This document shows positions 26,131-35,001 of a DNA stretch of 64,000 nucleotides, in pieces. The translations under genes and the position numbers were made by a program. This DNA is from JBEKCP01 sp049509515 (lineage in GTDB: Bacteria; Planctomycetota; Planctomycetia; Pirellulales; Thermoguttaceae), in assembly GCA_049509515.1 (NCBI GenBank), contig JBEKZV010000008.1, forward strand, positions 1 to 64,000, written 5' to 3'. The notes beneath the pieces were generated by a model. The model did no database searches, had not been told where the DNA came from, and saw only the letters and a program-made list of their open reading frames with translations. Positions within the stretch are counted from its first letter, which is position 1. Every line of letters begins with the position of its first letter.

Positions 26131-27021
26131 TTAGTCCTTCAGGTTCTCGCGGAGTTTGCCCCACGCGGCCATCGAGCGGGCGAGGTGCTCGCGGGCGTCG
26201 CCGCCGATCCCGTAGCACTGCAGGCCGATCGGCCCGCGGTAGCCCAGCTCCTTGAGCGTTTTCAAGAAGCCGCCCACGTCGAACGAGCCCTTGTCCAGCG
26301 GCTGAATGTAGTGGTCCCAGCCGGGCCCGTTGTCGCGCTGGTCGGCGCCGTTGATCGACACGGCCCACAGCCGCGGCATCGCTTGCTTCAGCAGGGGGCG
26401 GTAGTCGCGGCCCTTGTCCACCCGCAGCCAGTGGCAGAGGTTGAACATCACGCCGACGTTGGGGCGGTCGACCTTCTGGGCCACGCGGACCGCATCCTCG
26501 ATCCGCTCGACCCACGAGCCGGTGTGCGGGTAGAGCAACAATTGCGCGCCGGCATCGGCGGCCAGGGCCGACATCTCGCGGAGCACCGTGACCGCGTGCG
26601 GATCGAGCGACGCGTCGGAAGGCTTCCCGCCGCTGGTCAGGAGGAGGAACTGCACCTTCCGTCCCTTGACCAGGGCCAGCACGTCCTTCAGTTTCGGGTC
26701 GTACGGCCGCTTGCCCGGCGCCACCTCGACCGTCATGGTGATCTGATACAGCCGCAGGCCGGCCGCGTCGAGGGTTTTGAGCCGCTCGTCCACCTTGTCG
26801 AGCCAGATATGGCCGACGCCGTCGTAGCCCAGCTCCTTGAGCATCACGGCCTGCTCACCGAGCGAGCGGTGCTTGGCGTCGTGCCAGTCGATGCAGAACG
26901 GGAAGAAGGGGTAGGTCTTGTCGCCGCCGGGGCGGGCCGGTTCAGCGGACCGCGCCGCCGAAGCCGCGGCCAGGCCGCACGCCGCCGCGAGCACCGCAAC
27001 CATCATGTGCCTGATTCGCAT
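26131..27021 (-). CDS. Secreted xylose-isomerase-like TIM-barrel protein
   Basis: 296 residues. A signal peptide (MMVAVLAAACGLAAASAARSA) is followed by a sugar phosphate isomerase/epimerase fold: FFPFCIDWHDAKHRSLGEQ, ELGYDGVGHIW, QLLLYPHTGSWVERIEDAVR, VGVMFNLCHWLRV, and YRGPIGLQCYGI. His/Glu/Asp metal-ligand positions of the AP_endonuc_2 superfamily are partly recognisable (NLCHW). Chosen start is the ATG at 27021 with GAGGAGA upstream. Such exported barrel proteins accompany Gfo/Idh enzymes in planctomycetes and probably act on sugar derivatives; substrate unknown. 25912-26130 shows nothing. Confidence 0.85.
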   Translation of the reverse strand: MRIRHMMVAVLAAACGLAAASAARSAEPARPGGDKTYPFFPFCIDWHDAKHRSLGEQAVMLKELGYDGVGHIWLDKVDERLKTLDAAGLRLYQITMTVEVAPGKRPYDPKLKDVLALVKGRKVQFLLLTSGGKPSDASLDPHAVTVLREMSALAADAGAQLLLYPHTGSWVERIEDAVRVAQKVDRPNVGVMFNLCHWLRVDKGRDYRPLLKQAMPRLWAVSINGADQRDNGPGWDHYIQPLDKGSFDVGGFLKTLKELGYRGPIGLQCYGIGGDAREHLARSMAAWGKLRENLKD

Positions 27022-27162
27022 GGAAGTCTCCTCTGGGGTTTGGGGAGCATTGATTATCGTTGCCGGGCGGGCGGTCCGCAAGCGCCGGCGCCGTTGGGCC
27101 GCGGAGCGTCCGCTCGGTGCGTTCAATAACGGGAATCGGGCCAGTTTGCTGGGGTAGGGGGG

Positions 27163-27507
27163 GAGGGGATTGGGGATTGGGGATTTGGGGGGCCGGGGGC
27201 TGCCGCCTTTTCTTTCCCCGCATTGGCCGCCGTCGCGTAGCGACGCGTGGCGGTAGCCGTGGGTTTCAACCCACGGACGGAGGGACCCCGTGCGAGGATT
27301 GCGTCCGGGCACCGTCGGGCACCGTGCGGAGGATGGTCGGTATGGTCGGCGACGCCGGATGTTTCAGCCGTCGCTACGCGACGAACCGGTGATGGAATAC
27401 CGCAAACCGTGGGTTGAAACCCACGGCTACCATCGCAGCGTCGCTACGCGACGAGAAGTCGGGGAGCGCGCCACGAACGCCGCAGTCCCAGGCAGAAATG
27501 CCTGGGC
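27163..27507. repeat. Repeat-dense intergenic region with long inverted repeat
   Basis: 27163-27190: GGGGATT heptamers. 27231-27276 and 27408-27453 form an imperfect 46-bp inverted repeat; each arm is itself built from two small palindromes, CGTCGCGTAGCGACG and CCGTGGGTTTCAACCCACGG. Inside lie a half copy (27368-27384) and two overlapping GGGCACC hairpin modules (27307-27353). 27487-27507 is a CCCAGGCA-GAAA-TGCCTGGG hairpin. No gene in 27022-27534. Confidence 0.85.
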
Positions 27508-27534
27508 TGGAGAAAGAACGAAAGGGAACTCGAA

Positions 27535-29331
27535 TTAGCTCGCCATCGCCGCGTGGGCCTCGCCCGCGGCGCGAACCGCCGAGGTCACGGCGTTCTCGAA
27601 GGCGGGCAGCCCCTCGACGTCGTGGCCGGCGAAGAATACCCGGCCCAGCGGCCGGGCCGCGTCCCGGCGGGCCGGGCTGAAGATGAACCCCTTGTCCGCC
27701 GCCAGCATGGCGTGTCCCCAGCGGTAGAGATCGAAGCCGGTCACGGTTGCCCGCACCCCGGGCAGCAGCCGCTCGAGATCGTCGAGGATCCGCTGTTGGT
27801 AGCATTCCGCGGGACAGGCCAACAGCTCGCGGCGCTGGTCCGGCATCACCAGCGGCGCATACACGGTCAGCACGTTGGGACGCGCCGGCGACGCATGCTC
27901 CGCGTCGGCCAGGCCGGGCCAATCGGCCACGACGAAATCGCTCAGGAAAAAGTCGCCGTGTACCAGCCCGTTCCACATCCCGGGGAGGGGCGTCCGGCTC
28001 ACGTGGACGTTGGCCACGATGTACGGCGTATAGTGGAATGCCTGCACCTGGCGACGGCCGGCGGCGGGCAGATCGGGAAGCACGCGCGGGGCCAGGTATC
28101 GCGGCGCCGCGTAGATGGCCGTCCTGGCCCGCAGGGTTTTCGGGCGGCCCTCTTCGAGGCAAGTCACCTGGACCTCGTCGCCGGCGTTTCTCGCCTGGAA
28201 CACGAAGGCCCGCGTGCGGATGCGGTCCGCGCCGACGTGCTCGGCCAGCAGCCGGGAGAGGTACCCGTTGCCGCCCGGCTGCGTCAGGATGTTGGTGGCT
28301 TGTCCGGCCGCCGGGTCGCTGCCTGATCTGAAGTTGAATTCGCCCACGAGGAAGCTGAGCGCCGCCCAGGCCGAGATCCGGTCGTGCGTCGAGCCCATCG
28401 AGGAGCGGACGAACGAGTCGAAGAACTCGGAGACCTTGGGGTCCCAACCGCTCTTGACGATGTATTCCCGCAGGGTGAGATTGTCCAGGTCGCGGACCAC
28501 CGCGTCGGCGGTCGAGGCGTCGGTCGGCTTGGCGAAGGCCTCCTTGCCGTCGCTGCCGACATAGTTGTTCCAGCGATCGAGGTCGTTCCTGAAGGCCCGG
28601 AGATCGGCCCGCAGCTTCTTGGGCAGCGGAAGATTGTCGAACCCCGAGTCCCACGCATCGTCGTACCACGCGCCTTGGAGGTAGTCCTTCGAGTCGGTCG
28701 ATTTGGGAAGGTAGCGGTCGGCGACGACCGGGTCGCCCTGGGCATCGGTGCCGGTCACTACCCCCAGGTCGGTGTACAACTCGACGAGGGCGGGAGTGTC
28801 CGGGTACTCGGTGTAGGCGGCGGCGATGCTGTAGGTCTGCCCGCCGCTCTGCTCCTGACGACAATAGCCCCCGGCGGCGTCGTTCTTTTCCAGCACCAGG
28901 ATGTGGTCGTGCTCGAGCTTCCGCAACCGCCACGCCGCCGCAAGCCCGCTAATGCCGCCGCCAATGACGATGCAGTCCAAGAGATTCCCGGAGGCCGGCG
29001 GGATCGACCACCTGCGGCCGCGCGCCAGGCCGTGGCACAGATGGTAGCTGTCTCCCTTGTCGTGCGGCGGGCAGGAGGGGACGAGGCCCCTGTGCCGCAC
29101 CGCGCGGCGGCCGGCCTCGCGGAGATGGGGACCGTCACCCCTGGCCTCTCCGTCCGCCCCGCAGGCGGCGCCCCCCAGCAGCGTGCCTGCCGAGAGGCCA
29201 AGGGTGCCGGCCAGCGTGCCGTTGATGAAATCGCGGCGAGTTATCGGCGCCGCCGGAGCCGGCGCTGGCCGGGCCTCCTTGCCGGCCGGCTGGCCGCCTT
29301 CTGCCGAATCGGGCCGTCGCCTTTGGGACAT
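27535..29331 (-). CDS. Tat-exported FAD-dependent amine-oxidase-like oxidoreductase
   Basis: 598 residues. The twin-arginine signal ITRRDFINGTLAGTLGLSAG lies ~30 residues in. The FAD-binding motif is IVIGGGISGLAAAWRL (~122-138) with the acidic end VLEKNDAAGG. The C-terminal FAD motif is GRVFFAGHDVEGLPAFENAVTS near the end. This is the flavin amine oxidase/phytoene dehydrogenase layout. It may oxidise a secreted amine or polyene; substrate not readable. No clear ribosome site at the ATG. A palindrome (29387-29447) and a 342-bp gap separate it from the divergent SDR gene. Confidence 0.85.
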   Translation of the reverse strand: MSQRRRPDSAEGGQPAGKEARPAPAPAAPITRRDFINGTLAGTLGLSAGTLLGGAACGADGEARGDGPHLREAGRRAVRHRGLVPSCPPHDKGDSYHLCHGLARGRRWSIPPASGNLLDCIVIGGGISGLAAAWRLRKLEHDHILVLEKNDAAGGYCRQEQSGGQTYSIAAAYTEYPDTPALVELYTDLGVVTGTDAQGDPVVADRYLPKSTDSKDYLQGAWYDDAWDSGFDNLPLPKKLRADLRAFRNDLDRWNNYVGSDGKEAFAKPTDASTADAVVRDLDNLTLREYIVKSGWDPKVSEFFDSFVRSSMGSTHDRISAWAALSFLVGEFNFRSGSDPAAGQATNILTQPGGNGYLSRLLAEHVGADRIRTRAFVFQARNAGDEVQVTCLEEGRPKTLRARTAIYAAPRYLAPRVLPDLPAAGRRQVQAFHYTPYIVANVHVSRTPLPGMWNGLVHGDFFLSDFVVADWPGLADAEHASPARPNVLTVYAPLVMPDQRRELLACPAECYQQRILDDLERLLPGVRATVTGFDLYRWGHAMLAADKGFIFSPARRDAARPLGRVFFAGHDVEGLPAFENAVTSAVRAAGEAHAAMAS

Positions 29332-29386
29332 TTCACACCCGGTGCTGGAGGGCGAGACTTATGCTGTTGGCGGCCGAGATTGACCA

Positions 29387-29447
29387 AAGCCCGAAGCGCG
29401 AGCGAGGAACGGAAATAGGGCAGTTCCCTCGCTTGCGCGTCGGGCTT
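29387..29447. repeat. AAGCCCGAAGCGCGAGCGAG inverted repeat
   Basis: Left arm 29387-29410 and right arm 29423-29447 are imperfect reverse complements (about 21 of 24 positions). It lies in the 342-bp gap between divergent genes; the rest of 29332-29673 holds no gene I can support. Confidence 0.75.
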
Positions 29448-29673
29448 CGACCCAAGGTGCCATTTTCACCCGCGTGCAGTGTATCGTACTGTTCGCGTCA
29501 AGCCACGCGATGGACAACCCCTTGGCGGCAGGATTATCGTCAATTGGCGTTCGCCGCAACAGACAAGCTGGGCAAGCCAGGCAATATCGCTTGTGCAAAG
29601 TCCTGCGTCCGTCAGGGGCCGTACCTCGCCGGCCTCGCGGTGGATACAATTGCCGTAACAGGGGGGAATCGTG

Positions 29674-30444
29674 ATGACCATGCGACTTTTCGATCTGACG
29701 GGCCGGGCGGCCCTGGTGACCGGGGGCAGCAAGGGCCTGGGCAAGGCCATGGCGACCGCCTTCGCGGAGGCGGGGGCCGGCGTGATGATCTCCAGCCGCC
29801 ACGAGGACGAGTTGCGGGCGACGGCCGAGGAAATCCGCCGCACGACCCGCGCCCGCGTGGAATACGCCGTCGCCGACATGACCCGCCGAGAGGAAGTGCT
29901 CCGCCTGGCCGAGGCGGCGGTGGCGGCCCTGGGCAAGATCGACATCCTCGTGAACAACGCCGGCGCCAACCTGCCCCAGCCCATCGACGAGGTCCGCGAC
30001 GACGACTGGGACCGGCTCCTGGAGCTGAACCTCAGCAGTTGCATGGCCCTGAGCCGGGCGTTGGTGCCGGGAATGAAGGAGCGCCGCTGGGGCCGGATCA
30101 TCTACATCTCCTCGATCATGGGCCTGGCCAGCACCGCCGGCCGCAGCGCTTACTCGGCCACGAAGTCGGCCCTGCTGGGCCTGGCCCGGGCCGGGGCCAT
30201 GGACCTTGGCCCCTACCAGATCACCGTCAACTGCCTCGCCCCGGGGCCCTTCGCCACCGATCTGCCCATGTCGGTCCTCGGCCCGGCGGAGCAGAAGGCG
30301 TTGGCGGCCGCCACCGCGCTGGGGCGTTGGGGGCGGCCCGAGGAGTTGGCCGGTCCGGCCCTGCTCCTGGCCAGCGAGGCCGGCAGCTACATTACCGGTG
30401 CGGTCCTGCTGGTCGACGGCGGCACGCTGGCCAAGGTGTTTTGA
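29674..30444 (+). CDS. Short-chain dehydrogenase/reductase
   Basis: 256 residues, classical SDR. Cofactor motif TGGSKGLGKAMA (~15-26), NNAGAN (~90), catalytic Ser in ISSIMG (~143), YSATK (Tyr/Lys ~156-160), and the C-terminal GSYITGAVLLVDGG typical of FabG-like enzymes. SRHEDE after the second strand suggests NADP preference. Start ambiguous among GTG 29671, ATG 29674 and ATG 29680; GGGGGGA spacing favours 29674. Substrate unknown. Confidence 0.9.
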   Translation: MTMRLFDLTGRAALVTGGSKGLGKAMATAFAEAGAGVMISSRHEDELRATAEEIRRTTRARVEYAVADMTRREEVLRLAEAAVAALGKIDILVNNAGANLPQPIDEVRDDDWDRLLELNLSSCMALSRALVPGMKERRWGRIIYISSIMGLASTAGRSAYSATKSALLGLARAGAMDLGPYQITVNCLAPGPFATDLPMSVLGPAEQKALAAATALGRWGRPEELAGPALLLASEAGSYITGAVLLVDGGTLAKVF

Positions 30445-30514
30445 ACGCTGGGTGGCACGCCCTGAGGCACGAAGGGCGTGGCGGGGACCCACCTGCCAAA
30501 CAAACCGACGTATC

Positions 30515-30542
30515 CTGACACTTGGCGCAGATCCGCTAGATT
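30515..30542 (+). promoter_or_regulatory. Putative promoter for secretin-like gene
   Basis: CTGACA (30515-30520), 16-bp spacer, TAGATT (30537-30542), 70 bp before the ATG at 30612. The same -10 element and spacing occur upstream of moeA. Confidence 0.4.
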
Positions 30543-30611
30543 GCGAGGAACAAGGACCCCCAAGGGGCTCCGCGAAACCAAGGTTAACCCCATCGTACAA
30601 GGAGTTGCGCC

Positions 30612-31349
30612 ATGTCGCGAATTCTCGGTGCTCTGACGCCGGTGTTGTGTATCGCGTGCAGTGTTGTTTCCGCTGCAGAGACGGGCAGGGCGACAAGAGA
30701 AGAGCCCGGCGAACATGCCCGCCACGTTAGCCAGCCGGCGGTTGATGCCGGTGCGGCCCGCATGGTGATGATCGAGGTGCTCATCGCCGACGTGCGGCGC
30801 GGCGAAGCGGCCAAAGGCGACGCCGGCGATCTGCCTGGCGACCCGAAGGCTCGCATCCGGCAGCTTGACAAGGCGGGCAAACTGGACGCGCTGACGCGCG
30901 TACAACTGGCCACGGTCGACGGCCAGAACGCTTTCCTGCGCGTGGGACAGCGGGTCGCGCGGGTCACCGGCAGCCAACGCGGCGCTGGCGGCCAGGTCAA
31001 CAGTGTCACGATGGAGAACGTTGGCCTGATGGTGGGCGTCACACCGCGGATCCGGCGTGACGGGCTGGTCGTGTTGGTAATCGACATCGAGCGCTCGCAA
31101 CTGGGGCCCGCGGAAGAAGGCACTCCGATCTCGAAGCCCTCGGATGGTGCAGCGATTCGCGTCGCGCCTACGGAGGTGCTCACCGCTCAAACAACCGTCA
31201 GCGCCCGCAACGGCCAGAGCGTCGTAGTCGGTGCGCAGCGGACCGAGCGACAGGCGCGGCAGAGCGAATTGTTGATCGTCGTCACGCCGGAGTTGATCGG
31301 CAACGAGCCACCCGCCAGCGGCGAGAGGGAACGCAAGCGTCCGCGATGA
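30612..31349 (+). CDS. Secreted secretin-domain protein (GspD/PilQ C-terminal-like)
   Basis: 245 residues. Signal peptide to ~21 (VLCIACSVVSA), then a stretch matching the secretin beta-domain: MVMIEVLIADVR, ATVDGQNAFLRVGQRV, VGLMVGVTPRIRRDG, VLTAQTTVSARNGQSVVVG, and ELLIVVTPELI at the end. Full secretins are 450-700 residues and have N domains; this protein has only the C-terminal part. It may be a regulator or component of a type II-like machine, or a repurposed domain. Stand-alone gene, no Gsp neighbours. Confidence 0.8.
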   Translation: MSRILGALTPVLCIACSVVSAAETGRATREEPGEHARHVSQPAVDAGAARMVMIEVLIADVRRGEAAKGDAGDLPGDPKARIRQLDKAGKLDALTRVQLATVDGQNAFLRVGQRVARVTGSQRGAGGQVNSVTMENVGLMVGVTPRIRRDGLVVLVIDIERSQLGPAEEGTPISKPSDGAAIRVAPTEVLTAQTTVSARNGQSVVVGAQRTERQARQSELLIVVTPELIGNEPPASGERERKRPR

Positions 31350-31481
31350 GCATTGCCGACGGCTGGGGTAGCCTGGTGGGTGGTTACGCCTTCTCGCGAC
31401 ACACCTACAAAGATTCACAAGCTCCGAGCGGTGCGGGCGAATCGGGAGCGATCGGACGCCCGGCAGGTGTTGCGGCGGAAG

Positions 31482-34400
31482 TCATTCGGCCGGTCCGCAG
31501 GCGATGTCGGCCTTGCGGAGCGGGATGGCCGAGGTGGGGCAGGCCCGCCGGCAGTTGCCGCAGCGGATGCACTGGTTGCTCTCGATCCAGATGTAGGTGG
31601 CGTCGGGGGCGGTGGACGATTTGACGTAGCCCCGCGGGGAGCCGTCCTCGTCGGTGAACAGCCGCGTCAAGGGGTGGATGCACGCCCGCGGCGAGGCCTT
31701 GATGCACCAGTCGCAGTGGATGCACTTGTCCTGGTCGATCTCGAACTTGTAGTGGCAGAGGTAACAGCGCCGCGCGTTGACTTCGATTTCTTCGGCGTTG
31801 TAGCCGACTTCGACTTCCTGGTTGCCGTGCCGCTGGTCCAAGGGCAGCGTCCGCACGTGGGCGGGGGCGTAGAGGTCGTGATCCCGCAGCCGGCCGGTGT
31901 CGTCGGCCTCCTCGATTTTGACCCAGCGGCGGAGCCGCTTGCGGCCCATGAGGAACTCGTCGATCGCGGCGGCGGCCTGCTTGCCATCGGCCACGGCGTG
32001 GATCACATCGAGCGGCCCGGTGCGGAAATCGCCGCTGACGAAAATCTTTGCGTCCGTGGTACGGTTACTCTCGGTGATTTCGACCCCCTCGGGCAGGATT
32101 TCGAGCGTCCGCGTCTGGCCGACCGCATAGATCAGCGTGTCGCAGGGCACTTCGTACTCGCTGCCGGGCACGCGATGGATGGGCGGCTTGCCGACATCTT
32201 CCGCTTTCTCGCCCAGCACGTTGCGATCGAAAACGACCGCTTTGACCTGGCCGTCCTCCGTGCGGACGCGGGCCGGGTTCACCAGCGTGCCCACTTCGAT
32301 CCCTTCCAGGCGGAGCTGCCAGATCTCCTCGGGGCTGGCCGCCATGTGCTCCTGGCCGCGGCGATACATGATGGCGGTCACGCGGTGTTTCTCGCCCAGC
32401 AGGCGGCGGGCGGCGCGGGCGCAATCGACGGCGGTAAACCCGCCGCCGATCACCAGCACGTCGCCCCGGACCGGGATCGGGTCACCGCGGTTGTAGCGGA
32501 TCATGAACTCGTAGCCGCTCACGGCGTTGTTCTTGGCATCCAGGCCCTCGACCTGCAGCGGGAGGCCGCGGATCGCCCCGGCGGCGACCAGCACCGCGTC
32601 GTAGTCGCGGGCCATCTGGGCCAGGGCGGTGCGGTCCACGTGGCGGCCGAGCCGCACCGCGACGCCGCCGTCGACAATCGCCTGGACTTCTTCGCGGACC
32701 ACGCCGCGCGGGAGGCGGAACTCGGGGATGCCCCAGGCCATCTGGCCGCCGAGGTCCGGCTCGCGCTCGAAGAGCTCGACCGCATGGCCCAGCCGCGTCA
32801 GGTCGCGTGCGGCGGCCAGGCCGGCCGGCCCGCCGCCGATCACCGCGATCCGCTTGCCGCTGAGCTCGTCGAACCAGGGCGGCAGCGGCCGCGCCGGCTG
32901 CGACTTGGTGTCCGCGGCGGCCCGCTTCAAATGGCAAATGCTGACCGGGCCGTTGGTGTTGGTCCACTGGTGGCGGCAGGCGGGCTGGCAGGGCCGGGTA
33001 CACACGCGGCCGAGCACCCCGGGAAACACGTTGTCCTCCTGGTTGATGCGGTACGAGGCGTCCGGGTTGCCCAACACCAACTGGCGGATGTACTCGGGCA
33101 CATTGGTCCCCGCCGGGCAGGCCGCCTGGCAGGGAATGTCGCGGGCCATTGTCTGCAAGTCCAGCGGCGTCGCACCTTCGCCGGTGAACGTGGAGAGCTC
33201 GGCCGGCTGGGGGGCGCAATGGTAGCGGATGTTCAGCGCCTCGACCGCCCGCCGATACGGGGCCATGCCGGGGACTTCGGGGTTGCCCGTCACCCCGCAC
33301 CTCCACACCGTATCCGCCAGCGTCTCGTCCCCCTGGCGGCAGGCCAGGAAGGTGTCCAGCACGGTCTCGATCACCCGGGGGCAGTCCTCGGTCTTGAACG
33401 CGCCGAGGACCTGGCCCAATCGGTCCGTGTTGCCGCCCAAGCGGATCTCGTAGCCTTCGGCCGAGCCTTGGCCCTCGCGGATCCGCATGCCGCGCAGGCC
33501 GATGTCGGCGATGTAGTACGGCGAGCAGGAATTCGGGCAGCCGCAGATGTTGATGACGGCCCTGTCCCGCACGGGGTCGTACTTGTCGCGTTTCACGAGG
33601 CTTGCGAGCATGTCGTACAGGCGGCGGGTCTCGGCGACCGCCAGCGGGCAATAGGTTGTGCCGACGCAGGGCACGATGTCGTCCAGCCCGAAGAACGTCC
33701 CGCCGGCCACCGGCAGCTTGTCGATATGGGTTTGCAGCTCGGGCAGCTTGGCCGGATCGACGCCGTGCAGCTCGAAGTCCTGGCGATTGGTGTTGTAGAC
33801 GTATTTGTCGCCGTACTGCTCGCTGAGCTCGGCGACGCGCTTGAGGGAGTGGAAGTCGATCTCGCCCTTGGGCACCATAAGGCGGACGATGGCCTTGCCG
33901 TCGTCGCCGCGGGGGTGCGGCTCGGCCATGGGGCGTGCGGGCACGCTGGGGCCGCAGTCTTCGACGAAGCCCGGCTCCCACCCTCCGGTATCGACCCCCG
34001 CCGCGTCCAGGAAACCCGCGACGATCTCCCGGCAGCGCTCGATGCCCTGGCGCTCGACGACGACCTTCAGCCGCGCCATGCCGCGGTGGAAGCGGTCGCC
34101 ATGGTCGCGATAGAGCATCGTGATGGCCCGGCACAGCGGCTGAATCTTGTCGCGGGGCACGAACCCGTAGAGCAGCTCGCCGAGCTGCGGCCGCCAGCCC
34201 ATCCCGCCGCCGATCGAGACGCGGAAGCCCGTCTCCTGGCCGCCGTCGGGCATTTTTCGCACGATGGCCACGATCCCCGCGCAGTTGATCAGCGGCTGGC
34301 CGCAGTTGCCCTGGCAGCCGGAATAGCTGATCTTGAACTTCCGCGGCAGGTTGTCCAGGTCGCGGGACGCATTGATGAGCTCGGCCGTCTTGCGGACGTA

Positions 34401-34844
34401 GGGCAGGACGTCGAAGCGGCGGTGCGGGCAGACCGAAGCCCAGGGGCAGGCGACCGTGTTGCGGATGTTGTCGCCGCAGCCGTGGAAGGTGGTCAGGTTG
34501 TACCTGGCCAGGTCGCGCATCAAGGGCGCGAGATCGCCCAGACGCAGGTAGTGTACCTGCAGTGCCTGCCGCGTGGTCAGGCAGATGCGGCCCTGCGCGT
34601 ACGCCTTGATGATCCGCGCCAGCCCGCGGACCTGCGAGGTGGTCAGCACGCCGCCGGGCACGACGATGCGGGCCATGAAATAATTCGGGTGGCGTGTGGT
34701 GTAGATGCCGTAGGACTTGGCCACCTTCGATTCTTCCAGCGTCATTTGGCCGTGCCGGGCGATCTCGTCGAAATCCAACAGCAGGCCGCCCTCCTTGACA
34801 ACCTCGTCGTCGCTCCGCCGGATGTTCGTGATGCGTCGCTGCAA
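31482..34844 (-). CDS. Fused two-lobed siroheme sulfite/nitrite reductase - GltD/DsrL-like FAD reductase - ferredoxin
   Basis: 1120 residues from a TTG start at 34844 with AAGGAG 8 nt upstream. N-terminal siroheme reductase (~1-560) has two lobes, and each keeps a full cluster motif: Cys133/139 + Cys177/181 (CPWASVC, CQGNC) and Cys393/399 + Cys436/440 (CVGTTYC, CPNSC). A GltD-type module follows: CQAACPAG near 572 and CTRPCQPAC near 615 for [4Fe-4S], the FAD motif VIGGGPAGLAAARD (~668) and the NAD(P) motif LVIGGGFTAVD (~790). The C-terminus has two ferredoxin-like clusters (CIHCDWC; CIRCGNCRRACP). Reads as an NAD(P)H-driven sulfite (or nitrite) reductase in one chain. cysK upstream favours sulfite. 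The resemblance to DsrAB plus DsrL is inference. Confidence 0.88.
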   Translation of the reverse strand: MQRRITNIRRSDDEVVKEGGLLLDFDEIARHGQMTLEESKVAKSYGIYTTRHPNYFMARIVVPGGVLTTSQVRGLARIIKAYAQGRICLTTRQALQVHYLRLGDLAPLMRDLARYNLTTFHGCGDNIRNTVACPWASVCPHRRFDVLPYVRKTAELINASRDLDNLPRKFKISYSGCQGNCGQPLINCAGIVAIVRKMPDGGQETGFRVSIGGGMGWRPQLGELLYGFVPRDKIQPLCRAITMLYRDHGDRFHRGMARLKVVVERQGIERCREIVAGFLDAAGVDTGGWEPGFVEDCGPSVPARPMAEPHPRGDDGKAIVRLMVPKGEIDFHSLKRVAELSEQYGDKYVYNTNRQDFELHGVDPAKLPELQTHIDKLPVAGGTFFGLDDIVPCVGTTYCPLAVAETRRLYDMLASLVKRDKYDPVRDRAVINICGCPNSCSPYYIADIGLRGMRIREGQGSAEGYEIRLGGNTDRLGQVLGAFKTEDCPRVIETVLDTFLACRQGDETLADTVWRCGVTGNPEVPGMAPYRRAVEALNIRYHCAPQPAELSTFTGEGATPLDLQTMARDIPCQAACPAGTNVPEYIRQLVLGNPDASYRINQEDNVFPGVLGRVCTRPCQPACRHQWTNTNGPVSICHLKRAAADTKSQPARPLPPWFDELSGKRIAVIGGGPAGLAAARDLTRLGHAVELFEREPDLGGQMAWGIPEFRLPRGVVREEVQAIVDGGVAVRLGRHVDRTALAQMARDYDAVLVAAGAIRGLPLQVEGLDAKNNAVSGYEFMIRYNRGDPIPVRGDVLVIGGGFTAVDCARAARRLLGEKHRVTAIMYRRGQEHMAASPEEIWQLRLEGIEVGTLVNPARVRTEDGQVKAVVFDRNVLGEKAEDVGKPPIHRVPGSEYEVPCDTLIYAVGQTRTLEILPEGVEITESNRTTDAKIFVSGDFRTGPLDVIHAVADGKQAAAAIDEFLMGRKRLRRWVKIEEADDTGRLRDHDLYAPAHVRTLPLDQRHGNQEVEVGYNAEEIEVNARRCYLCHYKFEIDQDKCIHCDWCIKASPRACIHPLTRLFTDEDGSPRGYVKSSTAPDATYIWIESNQCIRCGNCRRACPTSAIPLRKADIACGPAE

Positions 34845-34855
34845 AGTGCCTGCTC

Positions 34856-35001
34856 CTTGCCCTAGAGAAAACCCGTGCTCGAGGCTGTAGGGTGGGTCGA
34901 GCGCAGCGAGCCCCACCATTGTTCGGGCGGATTTCTTTGGTGGGGCTCGCTGCGCTCGACCCACCCTACTTTCTTGCCCCTAGAGAAAACCCGTGCTCAA
35001 G
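34856..35001. repeat. Family-B palindrome flanked by a direct duplication of the cysK 3' end
   Basis: 34887-34918 and 34938-34969 are perfect 32-bp reverse-complement arms (GTAGGGTGGGTCGAGCGCAG...). On either side lie direct repeats, 34856-34883 and 34973-35001, sharing CTAGAGAAAACCCGTGCTC with one indel and one mismatch over ~28 bp. The right copy is the true end of cysK including its stop; the left copy lies just before the sulfite reductase ribosome site. This looks like a target-site duplication. Confidence 0.85.

Noticed and set aside
31353..34865. 1170-codon open frame on the plus strand opposite the sulfite reductase fusion
   Set aside because: It is antisense to a gene with clear cofactor motifs on the minus strand. 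Its product is rich in Arg/Ala/Asp/Val/His without domains, as expected from GC-rich antisense codons.
34887..34969. Peptide of the WVERSEPHH...WWGSLRSTHP type read from the palindrome
   Set aside because: It is the translation of a dispersed palindrome that appears in many genomes; no start or ribosome site supports a gene.
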